Shown: positions 12,836 to 18,349 of the stretch, in pieces | How the letters are laid out: each line of letters starts with the position of its first letter | Numbering within the stretch: the first letter of the stretch is position 1 | Assembly: GCA_027489835.1 (NCBI GenBank) | Contig: JAIXZF010000096.1 | Coordinates: forward strand, 1-18,349 | Length of the DNA: 18,349 nt | Direction: 5' to 3' | Source: Hyphomicrobiales bacterium | Lineage (GTDB): Bacteria > Pseudomonadota > Alphaproteobacteria > Rhizobiales > Beijerinckiaceae | Translations under genes and position numbers: made by a program | The notes under the pieces: model-generated | What the model saw: only the letters and a program-made list of their open reading frames with translations | Database searches by the model: none | What the model was told of the DNA's origin: nothing

Positions 12836-14102
12836 CGCCCTCGCGGCCGAGGCCGACGCCCTTGATCACGGCCGTTCCTCCGAAGCGGTCGCGGAGCTTT
12901 TCGATGGCGCGCTCCACCGCGGCCACGCGCGGCGCGCTGGGGTCGGCGAGGTCGCCATGGTCGGCGTCCGCGCCCTCTGACAGGTCGGACACGCAGACGC
13001 CCAGCAGCCTGTAGCGCTGCGAGGCCGGCTCCGCGCCCAGCATCGCGCGCGCCTCGTCGTAGAGCCGTTTGGCGAGCTGCGTCGGCTCGTTCAGCTGCCG
13101 CGACCGCGTCAGGAGCCTGAAATCGGCAGTCTTGAGCTTCAGCACGACCGTCCGTCCGGCCAGATCGGCCTTGCGCAGCCGCGCCGCCGTCTTCTCGCAC
13201 ATACGCCACAGGACGGGCTCGAGCTCGGCATGGCCTGCGATGTCCGTGTCGAAGGTCGTTTCCGAGGAGACGCTCTTGGTCTCGCGCTCGGGGCTGATGC
13301 GCCGCTCGTCGATGCCCTGGCTGAGCCTCGCGAGCCGGGCGCCTTCCCGGCCCAGCGCCGCGAACAGACGCTCGGGCGGCTGGGACGACAGATCGCCGAT
13401 GGTCCTGACGCCGAGCTCGGCAAGCCGCGCGGCAGCGGCGCCGCCGACGCCGGGCAGCAACCCGACGGGCCGTCCCGCGAGGAAGGCCACGGCCTCGCCG
13501 CGCCCGAGGATCGAGAAGCCCCGGGGCTTGTCGAGGTCCGACGCGATCTTGGCGAGGAACTTGGCGTAGGAGAGCCCGACCGAGACGGTGATCCCGATCT
13601 CGCGCTCGACCCTCTGCGCGAAACGCGCCAGCACGATCGCCGCGCTCGCCCTGTGCAGCCTTTCGGTGCCGGTGAGGTCGAGGAAGGCCTCGTCGATCGA
13701 GATCGGCTCGACCAGCGGCGTCAGCTCCAGCATCAGGGCCCGCACATCGCGCCCGACGCGCACATACTTGGCCATGTCGGGCTTGATCACGACCGCGTCC
13801 GGACAGGCTTGGAGCGCCTTGAACATCGGCATCGCGGAGCGCACGCCATAGGTGCGCGCGACATAGCAGCAGGTCGAGACGACGCCTCGTTTGCCTCCGC
13901 CGATCAGCACCGGCTTGTCGGAAAGCTCCGGCCTGTCCCGTTTCTCGACCGCCGCGTAGAAAGCGTCGCAGTCGACATGCGCGATCGTGAGCTGGTCCCT
14001 TTCGGGGTGCCGGATCAGCCTCGGGCTGCCGCAGGCCTGGCAGCGGCGGGCCTCGGCGCCGCCTGCGTCCACGAGGCAGTCGCGGCAGAGCGACCGAATC
14101 AT
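12807..14102 (-). CDS. dinB: DNA polymerase IV (Y family) with N-terminal Cys4 knuckle
   Basis: An error-prone translesion DNA polymerase. The 431 residues start with a possible zinc knuckle, CRDC (Cys6, Cys9) and CQAC (Cys21, Cys24), absent from E. coli Pol IV but common in alphaproteobacterial DinB. The palm/finger core follows: AHVDCDAFYAAVE (catalytic Asp44; steric-gate Phe48-Tyr49 region), YVARTYGVRSAM, and ISIDEAFLD (Asp137, Glu138). Helix-hairpin-helix and little-finger domains come next. I see no QxxLF-type clamp motif at the extreme C-terminus, which ends in a basic tail. The ATG overlaps the stop of the DUF3572 gene as ATGA. No alphaproteobacterial LexA box (GTTC-N7-GTTC) is visible upstream, so SOS control is not supported. 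The end overlaps eipB. Confidence 0.95.
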   Translation of the reverse strand: MIRSLCRDCLVDAGGAEARRCQACGSPRLIRHPERDQLTIAHVDCDAFYAAVEKRDRPELSDKPVLIGGGKRGVVSTCCYVARTYGVRSAMPMFKALQACPDAVVIKPDMAKYVRVGRDVRALMLELTPLVEPISIDEAFLDLTGTERLHRASAAIVLARFAQRVEREIGITVSVGLSYAKFLAKIASDLDKPRGFSILGRGEAVAFLAGRPVGLLPGVGGAAAARLAELGVRTIGDLSSQPPERLFAALGREGARLARLSQGIDERRISPERETKSVSSETTFDTDIAGHAELEPVLWRMCEKTAARLRKADLAGRTVVLKLKTADFRLLTRSRQLNEPTQLAKRLYDEARAMLGAEPASQRYRLLGVCVSDLSEGADADHGDLADPSAPRVAAVERAIEKLRDRFGGTAVIKGVGLGREGATSRKRPGP

Positions 14103-14392
14103 GCAAACTCGCCGCTGGCGCTTCCGTTTGCCCGGAGCGCCCGCGCCAGCGTTTCCGGCGTGATCGACGCTGCCTCGGCAAAGGCCAGGAGAAGGCTCTC
14201 GTCGCCCGCCACGTATTCAAGAACGCTGCCGAGGAAGTGCGGCTCGCTGGCGGCCGAGCGCAGGTTCTCCGGTCCGAGCCCGGTCACGGACAGGAAGCGC
14301 CCGAGCCGCTCCGGATCGGACGCGAGGAAGCCGAGCGCCCGGATGGCGATGCCTTCGGCCTCGGCGGCCGTGACGATGCGGGGAGTGGCCAT
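14099..14392 (-). CDS. DUF3572 family protein
   Basis: A 97-residue, acidic, helix-rich protein of the DUF3572 family, whose function is unknown. Recognisable family features are EAEGIAIRALGFLASDPERLGRFL (about residues 11-34), followed by LGPENLRSAA, FLGSVLEYVAGDE and a C-terminal helix. It has no signal peptide or membrane segment. The start is the ATG at 14392, the first available. The Shine-Dalgarno is poor. The stop overlaps the dinB start by four bases (ATGA), so dinB translation probably depends on it. It is divergent from divK across 113 bp. The same arrangement occurs in other Hyphomicrobiales, from memory. Confidence 0.87.
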   Translation of the reverse strand: MATPRIVTAAEAEGIAIRALGFLASDPERLGRFLSVTGLGPENLRSAASEPHFLGSVLEYVAGDESLLLAFAEAASITPETLARALRANGSASGEFA

Positions 14393-14425
14393 GGTTCGAA
14401 ATCTCGGCGTCTGAGTTTGCGTTTC

Positions 14426-14433
14426 TTAAACAT
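14426..14433 (+). promoter_or_regulatory. Possible CtrA half-site upstream of divK
   Basis: TTAAACAT, one mismatch from the CtrA half-site TTAACCAT, 73 bp before the divK ATG in the divergent DUF3572/divK interval. No second TTAA lies at the N7 distance, so support is limited. Confidence 0.3.
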
Positions 14434-14505
14434 GTCTCGCGTACGGTGCTGGACGTTACGCCGTGGGTTGGGGCGGTTACAAGCTGCCAGCGGCAGGATG
14501 GGGTT

Positions 14506-14877
14506 ATGGCGAAGACAGTGCTCATCGTGGAAGACAATGCGCTCAACATGAAGCTTTTCAATGATCTGTTGGAAGCGCATGGCTATGAGACGTTGAAGAC
14601 TTCCGACGGCATCGAAGCTCTCGAGATGACTCGTCAGTACAAGCCGGACCTGATTCTCATGGACATCCAGCTGCCGGAGGTCTCGGGCCTCGACGTCACG
14701 CGCTGGATCAAGGAAGACGACAGCATCAGCTCCATCCCGGTGATCGCCGTCACGGCCTTCGCCATGAAGGGCGACGAGGAGCGGATGCTGAACGGCGGCT
14801 GCGAAGCCTACCTCTCCAAGCCCATCTCGGTCGCGAAGTTTCTCGAGACCGTCCGCGCATATCTCGGTCCGGCGTGA
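14506..14877 (+). CDS. divK: Single-domain response regulator DivK
   Basis: A 123-residue receiver domain with no output domain. It controls the DivJ/PleC/DivL-CckA branch and so the activity of the CtrA master regulator in asymmetric division. The phosphoacceptor is Asp53 in LILMDIQLPEVSGLDVTRWIK, the acidic pair is Glu9-Asp10, the switch residue is Thr83 in AVTAFAMKGDEERML, and the conserved Lys105 is in YLSKPIS. All receiver residues are intact and in the same positions as in Caulobacter DivK. The start is the ATG at 14506, with AGGATGGGG just upstream. The gene lies 16 bp before pleD and is surely in one operon with it. Confidence 0.96.
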   Translation: MAKTVLIVEDNALNMKLFNDLLEAHGYETLKTSDGIEALEMTRQYKPDLILMDIQLPEVSGLDVTRWIKEDDSISSIPVIAVTAFAMKGDEERMLNGGCEAYLSKPISVAKFLETVRAYLGPA

Positions 14878-14879
14878 GC

Positions 14880-14885
14880 GAGGAG
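14880..14885 (+). promoter_or_regulatory. Ribosome binding site supporting TTG start of pleD
   Basis: GAGGAG, eight bases before a TTG at 14894. It decides this unusual start. The resulting N-terminus (MSARVLVVDDI) matches PleD proteins exactly in length and sequence. Confidence 0.7.
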
Positions 14886-14893
14886 TTTCCAGG

Positions 14894-16267
14894 TTGAGCG
14901 CACGTGTTCTCGTCGTCGACGACATCCTTCCCAATGTGAAGCTGCTGGAAGCCAAGCTTTCAGCCGAGTATTTCGACGTTCTGACCGCATCGAACGGGCC
15001 GGACGCGCTCCGCATCTGCGCGAGCGGCGCGGCCGACATCGTGCTGCTCGACGTCATGATGCCGGGCATGGACGGCTTCGAGGTCTGCCGCCGCCTCAAG
15101 GCGTCCGGCCATACCTCCCACATCCCGGTGGTGATCGTGACGGCGCTGGACCAGCCCAGCGACCGGCTGAAGGGCCTCGATGCCGGGGCCGATGATTTCC
15201 TCACGAAGCCCATCGACGACACGGCGCTGTTCGCGCGCGTCCGCAGCCTCGCGCGCCTCAAGGCGATGACTGACGAGCTGCGCAACCGCGCGCTCGCCTC
15301 GCGCGATCTCGGCATCGCCGATCCCATCGCCGCCGCCGCCAGCGACAACGGTGAGCGGGCCTCGATCCTCATCGTGGACGACCGGCCAAGCTCCTCGGAT
15401 CGCATCAGGGGCGCGCTCGAGAAGGTCCACAAGGTCGAGCTCGAAAGCGATCCGCAGCGCGCGCTGATCCGCGCCGCCGAATCGGCCCACGAGCTCATCA
15501 TCGTCTCGCTGGACCTGCAGGGGTTCGACGGGCTGCGCCTGTGCACGCAGCTGCGCTCGCTGGAGCGCACCCGCAACTCCGCCGTGCTCATGGTGGGGGA
15601 GGGCGAGGACCGCATGCGAATCCTGCGCGGCCTCGAGCTCGGCGTTCATGACTTCCTGGTCCGTCCAGTGGACCGCAATGAGCTGCTCGCCCGCGTCAAG
15701 ACGCAGGTGAAGCGCAAGCGCTACGCCGACAGGCTGCGCGACGGCGTGCAGAGCTCGATCGAGATGGCCGTCACCGACCAGCTCACCGGCCTGCACAACC
15801 GGCGCTACCTCGAGACGCATTTCTCGGGCCTGTTCGACGAATCTGCCATGCGCGCACGCGATCTGGCCGTGCTGATGCTGGACATCGACAAGTTCAAGCT
15901 GGTCAACGACACCTATGGCCATGATGCCGGCGACGAGGTGCTCAGGGAATTCGCCCGCCGCGTGAAGGATGCCACTCGGATCGTCGATGTCGTCGCGCGC
16001 ATGGGCGGCGAGGAGATTGTCGTCGTGCTGCCGGAAACGAGCCTTGGCTCGGCGGCGGCTGTTGCGGAGCGCATCCGCCACCATGTCCAGTCCGAGCCTT
16101 TCGGCATCCGGGGCGGAACGGCGCAAATCTCGGTCACTGTCTCGATCGGCGTCGCCAGTCGGCGCGCCGGGGACCAGAGCCCCGCCCAGATGATGAAGCG
16201 CGCGGACGAGGCGCTCTACAAGGCCAAGGGCGAGGGTCGCAACCGGGTCATCGCCGCCGCGGCCTGA
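14894..16267 (+). CDS. pleD: Diguanylate cyclase response regulator PleD
   Basis: A phosphorylation-activated enzyme that makes cyclic di-GMP from two GTP at the developing pole. The 457 residues have the PleD order. A first receiver domain (1-120) has Asp53 as phosphoacceptor and Lys105. A degenerate second receiver (about 155-275) has Ser205 at the Asp position, so it serves as a dimerisation adaptor. The GGDEF domain (about 290-455) has active-site motif GGEEI (371-375) and an intact inhibitory I-site RIVD (362-365). The last residue of the motif is Ile where most PleDs have Phe; the catalytic GGEE is complete, so activity is expected. The start is TTG at 14894. The gene lies 16 bp after divK. 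No rpmG follows, although it does in several rhizobia. Confidence 0.96.
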   Translation: MSARVLVVDDILPNVKLLEAKLSAEYFDVLTASNGPDALRICASGAADIVLLDVMMPGMDGFEVCRRLKASGHTSHIPVVIVTALDQPSDRLKGLDAGADDFLTKPIDDTALFARVRSLARLKAMTDELRNRALASRDLGIADPIAAAASDNGERASILIVDDRPSSSDRIRGALEKVHKVELESDPQRALIRAAESAHELIIVSLDLQGFDGLRLCTQLRSLERTRNSAVLMVGEGEDRMRILRGLELGVHDFLVRPVDRNELLARVKTQVKRKRYADRLRDGVQSSIEMAVTDQLTGLHNRRYLETHFSGLFDESAMRARDLAVLMLDIDKFKLVNDTYGHDAGDEVLREFARRVKDATRIVDVVARMGGEEIVVVLPETSLGSAAAVAERIRHHVQSEPFGIRGGTAQISVTVSIGVASRRAGDQSPAQMMKRADEALYKAKGEGRNRVIAAAA

Positions 16268-16282
16268 CCGCGCGCCGCGCTT

Positions 16283-16299
16283 GCCCCGCATGGCGGGGC
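16283..16299. repeat. GC-rich hairpin after pleD
   Basis: GCCCCGC (16283-16289) and GCGGGGC (16293-16299) around a three-base loop, starting 15 bases after the pleD stop. It could end the divK-pleD transcript, but no T run follows, so intrinsic termination is doubtful. Confidence 0.4.
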
Positions 16300-16313
16300 G
16301 CGCCCGGCGGGCT

Positions 16314-16341
16314 TTGCCACAATGCGCTTTGCGCTTAAGAA
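16314..16341 (+). promoter_or_regulatory. Possible promoter of the DHDPS-family gene
   Basis: TTGCCA at 16314-16319 (five of six to the -35 consensus), a 16-bp spacer, and TAAGAA at 16336-16341 (three of six to the -10). It would give a short leader of about 27 bases before the ATG at 16375. The -10 is weak. Confidence 0.3.
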
Positions 16342-16374
16342 CAGAGCCCGCCTTCCTCCCGCCCGGCCCCTCCC

Positions 16375-17304
16375 ATGACCCTCACTTCCGAAGCCAGCGG
16401 CGTCTTCCCGATCGCGCCCACGCCCTTCTTGCCCAACGGCGAGATCGACTGGGCCAGCGTCGACAGGCTGTATGGGCATTACGCAGGGATCGGGTCGGAC
16501 GGGCTGACCGTGCTCGGCATGATGGGCGAGGCCCCAAAGCTGGAGCCCGCCGAATCGCTTGCCCTGGTGAAGCGCTCGGTCGCGCTCATGCAGGGTCGTC
16601 CCGTCATCGTCGGCGTCTCCGCGCCGGGCTTCGCGGCGATGCGCTCTCTGGCGCGCGAGGCGATGGAAGCCGGCGCGGCCGGCGTCATGATCGCGCCGCC
16701 GAACACGCTGCGCACCGACGATCAAATCGTCGGCTACTACGCGCAGGCCGTCGACGCCATCGGGCCCGACGTGCCCTTCGTCATTCAGGATTACCCGCTG
16801 ATCACCAGCGTGATCATGACCGCGGGCGTCATCCGCCGCATCGCCATGGCGCATCCCTCCTGCGTCATGCTCAAAGCCGAGGATTGGCCCGGCCTCGAGA
16901 AAATCAGCGCGCTGCGCGGCTTCCAGAAGGAGGGCTCCCTCAAGCCGCTTTCGATCATGGTCGCCAATGGCGGGCTCTTCCTCGACTTCGAGATGGAGCG
17001 CGGCGCCGACGGCTCGAACACCGGCTACGCCTTTCCCGAGCTGCTTCAGGACGTCGTGCGGCTCATCAAGGCCGGCAAGCGCGACGCGGCGCATGACATC
17101 TTCGACGTCCACCTGCCTCTGCTGCGCTATGAACAGCAGCCCGGCGTGGGCCTCGCCGTGCGCAAATACGTGCTGATGCGCCGCGGCCTCATCGCGCACG
17201 AGGCCCAGCGCAAGCCCGCAGCCGGCCTGTCTCCCCTCGCGCGCAGCGAGGTGGATTACCTGCTCGGGCGGCTGGCGCGCCACGATGCGCGCGCCAGGCT
17301 CTGA
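16375..17304 (+). CDS. Dihydrodipicolinate synthase family aldolase, substrate unknown
   Basis: A class I (Schiff-base) aldolase of the DapA/NanA superfamily, 309 residues, predicted TIM barrel. The lysine nucleophile is Lys167 in CVMLKAED and the partner tyrosine is Tyr140 in VIQDYPL. The substrate loop reads GMMGE (48-52), whereas true DapA has GTTGE. The loss of both threonines argues against dihydrodipicolinate synthase. Such family members act on 2-keto acids in sugar-acid, hydroxyproline or aromatic breakdown. The ATG at 16375 follows a C-rich stretch without a Shine-Dalgarno, which is unusual here. The stop is only four bases from the stop of the convergent FAH gene. Aldolase, FAH and RraA-type genes together suggest carboxylic-acid catabolism. 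Confidence 0.88.
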   Translation: MTLTSEASGVFPIAPTPFLPNGEIDWASVDRLYGHYAGIGSDGLTVLGMMGEAPKLEPAESLALVKRSVALMQGRPVIVGVSAPGFAAMRSLAREAMEAGAAGVMIAPPNTLRTDDQIVGYYAQAVDAIGPDVPFVIQDYPLITSVIMTAGVIRRIAMAHPSCVMLKAEDWPGLEKISALRGFQKEGSLKPLSIMVANGGLFLDFEMERGADGSNTGYAFPELLQDVVRLIKAGKRDAAHDIFDVHLPLLRYEQQPGVGLAVRKYVLMRRGLIAHEAQRKPAAGLSPLARSEVDYLLGRLARHDARARL

Positions 17305-17308
17305 CGGA

Positions 17309-17995
17309 TCAGACGATCCGCGTCCTGACGCTGCCGACGCCCGCGATCGTGCCCTCCAGCACATCGCCCTTGACCACGGCCGCAACGCCTTCGGGCGTGC
17401 CGGTCATGATCAGGTCTCCGGCCTCCAGCCTGACGAGGCCGGAGAGGTAGGCGATCGTCTCGGGAATGTTCCAGATCATCTTGGCAAGGTCCGAGGATTG
17501 CCGCGCCTGGCCGTTGACCCTGAGCTCGATCACCCCTGAAGCCGGGTGCCCGCTCGTGGCGACCTGGACGATCTCGCCGATCGGGGCCGACGCATCGAAG
17601 CCCTTCGCCATGTCCCAGGGGCGGCCAGCCTTCTTGGCCGCGGCTTGAAGGTCGCGCCGCGTCATGTCGAGCCCGGCCGCGTAGCCGAAGACATGGTTCA
17701 GCGCATTCGCTTCCGCGATGTCGACGCCGCCTTTGCCGATCGCCACGACCAGCTCCATCTCGTGGTGAAGGTCCGAGGTGCCGGGCGGGTAGGGCGCGTC
17801 GGCGCCGCCCGTCACGATGGCGTCGGCGGGCTTGGTGAAGAAGAACGGCTCCTCCCGGGTCGGATCGCCGCCCATCTCGCGCACATGCTCGGCGTAGTTG
17901 CGGCCGACGCAGAAGATGCGGCGCACGGGAAAGAGCCCGCCCCCGACAACGGGAACGGCGCTGACGGGGGCAGGCGGAAGAACGTAGCTGGTCAT
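17309..17995 (-). CDS. Fumarylacetoacetate hydrolase family protein (fumarylpyruvate hydrolase-like)
   Basis: A metal-dependent C-C bond hydrolase of the FAH superfamily, 228 residues, cytoplasmic. Visible signatures are the N-terminal FPVRRIFCVGRNYAEHVREMG, FFFTKPADAIV, the metal ligands Glu79 and Glu81 in HHEMEL and Asp110 in AGLDMTRRDLQ, Lys131 in DMAKGFD, and the C-terminal LEAGDLIMTGTPEGV. The opening VPVVGGGLFPVRRIFCVGRNYAEH resembles fumarylpyruvate hydrolases of gentisate degradation, but no gentisate dioxygenase or maleylpyruvate isomerase is visible. The start is the ATG at 17995, with AAGG upstream; an in-frame extension to 18040 would overlap the upstream gene. It follows the RraA-family gene by four bases, so the two are one transcript. 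Confidence 0.92.
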   Translation of the reverse strand: MTSYVLPPAPVSAVPVVGGGLFPVRRIFCVGRNYAEHVREMGGDPTREEPFFFTKPADAIVTGGADAPYPPGTSDLHHEMELVVAIGKGGVDIAEANALNHVFGYAAGLDMTRRDLQAAAKKAGRPWDMAKGFDASAPIGEIVQVATSGHPASGVIELRVNGQARQSSDLAKMIWNIPETIAYLSGLVRLEAGDLIMTGTPEGVAAVVKGDVLEGTIAGVGSVRTRIV

Positions 17996-17999
17996 CGTT

Positions 18000-18349
18000 T
18001 CAGCCTTTCGAGGCTTCGTAGCGGGCCTTGGTTTCGGCATTCATGGGGTAAAGGCCCGGCAATGGGACGCCGCGCCCGACCTCCTCCATGATCCAGGCTT
18101 CCATGCGCTCCTGCTCGGGCGCGAGCTTCATCACGTCGTCGAGCATCGACTGCGGGATCAGCACGGCGCCGTCATCGTCCACCACGACCACGTCATTGGG
18201 AAACACCGCGACGCCGCCGCAACCGATGGGCTCCTGCCAGTTCACGAAGGTGAGCCCGGCCACCGAGGCCGGCGCCGCCGCGCCCTGGCACCAGACGGGC
18301 AGGCCGGTGCTCAGCACGCCGGCGAGGTCGCGCACGACGCCGTCGGTGA
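18000..18349 (-). CDS. RraA/HMG-aldolase family protein, C-terminal part (cut by right edge)
   Basis: About 116 C-terminal residues are visible and the N-terminal half is off the right edge. The sequence begins at TDGVVRDLAG, the DG..RD metal and substrate motif of the RraA/4-hydroxy-4-methyl-2-oxoglutarate (HMG) aldolase family. PVWCQG, a central PIGCGGVAVFPNDVVVVDDDGAVLIP block and a longer helical C-terminus ending in NAETKARYEASKG follow. Family members with this tail are usually class II aldolases or oxaloacetate decarboxylases in catabolic operons, not RNase E inhibitors. The gene is upstream of the FAH gene with a four-base gap. An aldolase/hydrolase pair would cleave a tricarboxylic or dicarboxylic keto acid, but the substrate cannot be named from this fragment. 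Confidence 0.88.
   Translation of the reverse strand, partial: TDGVVRDLAGVLSTGLPVWCQGAAAPASVAGLTFVNWQEPIGCGGVAVFPNDVVVVDDDGAVLIPQSMLDDVMKLAPEQERMEAWIMEEVGRGVPLPGLYPMNAETKARYEASKG

Noticed and set aside
14393..14505. A LexA/SOS box before the dinB operon
   Set aside because: Only one GTTC occurs (next to the DUF3572 start), and the second half at the N7 spacing reads CGGC, so the GTTC-N7-GTTC motif is not met.
14960..16291. A 443-codon minus-strand frame opposite pleD
   Set aside because: Antisense shadow. The pleD reading frame is complete and conserved throughout.
16375..17304. Naming the DHDPS-family gene dapA
   Set aside because: The catalytic Lys and Tyr are present but the GTTGE substrate loop is GMMGE. 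The genomic context is catabolic and not lysine biosynthesis.
18000..18349. Calling the right-edge gene an RNase E inhibitor (RraA proper)
   Set aside because: The visible C-terminus and its FAH neighbour fit the metal-dependent aldolase branch. The fragment lacks the N-terminal half needed to decide further.
1..18349. CRISPR array, insertion sequence, integrase, tRNA or toxin-antitoxin pair
   Set aside because: I looked across both strands and saw no regularly spaced repeats, transposase or recombinase motifs, tRNA-like cloverleaf, or paired small genes of that type.

Overview
The window comes from the chromosome of a GC-rich alphaproteobacterium, most likely of the order Hyphomicrobiales (Rhizobiales). 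The evidence is the divK-pleD cell-cycle pair, an EipB envelope protein, a DinB with an N-terminal Cys4 knuckle next to a DUF3572 gene, a ClpS-ClpA pair of alphaproteobacterial type, a phasin of the rhizobial PHB type, and a J-domain protein resembling mitochondrial Tim14. The genus cannot be fixed from the sequence alone. Coding style is uniform and I see no insertion sequence, prophage, CRISPR array, tRNA or rRNA. The window reads as ordinary core chromosome, with metabolic genes at its right edge.

Layout, left to right. (1) The 5' part of panC (minus) runs off the left edge. It is divergent from a two-gene unit of a von Willebrand A-like protein and a membrane-anchored J-domain protein, joined by a TGATG stop/start overlap. 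(2) A D-alanyl-D-alanine carboxypeptidase with a C-terminal SPOR domain (minus) converges on that unit. It is divergent from a phasin gene. Their shared 283-bp intergenic region holds a CtrA-like box, a good -35/-10 pair and three evenly spaced TGC-N3-GCA elements that look like PhaR operators. A strong intrinsic terminator closes the phasin gene. (3) clpS-clpA, followed by a small membrane-protein gene of unknown function, then azlC-azlD (branched-chain amino-acid export). (4) A minus-strand cluster transcribed ridA-like > GDPD > COG3146 acyltransferase-like > HIT protein. (5) eipB (plus), whose end overlaps the end of dinB (minus) by 29 bp. dinB is coupled to the DUF3572 gene and divergent from divK-pleD. 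(6) A dihydrodipicolinate-synthase-family gene (plus) converges on a fumarylacetoacetate-hydrolase-family gene that follows a truncated RraA-family aldolase gene at the right edge.

How the genes work together. ClpS delivers N-degron substrates to ClpA, which unfolds them for ClpP (not in the window). DivK and PleD set CtrA activity and c-di-GMP during asymmetric division, and possible CtrA-like sequences appear before both the carboxypeptidase and divK. EipB and the carboxypeptidase both act on the periplasmic envelope. The phasin coats PHB granules and is probably repressed by PhaR when no granules are present. The right-edge genes look like pieces of a carboxylic- or aromatic-acid catabolic locus whose remainder lies outside the window.

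I did not find an overtly new defence or mobile system. The least explained items are the VWA/J-protein pair, the small gene after clpA, and the regulatory architecture between the carboxypeptidase and phasin genes.
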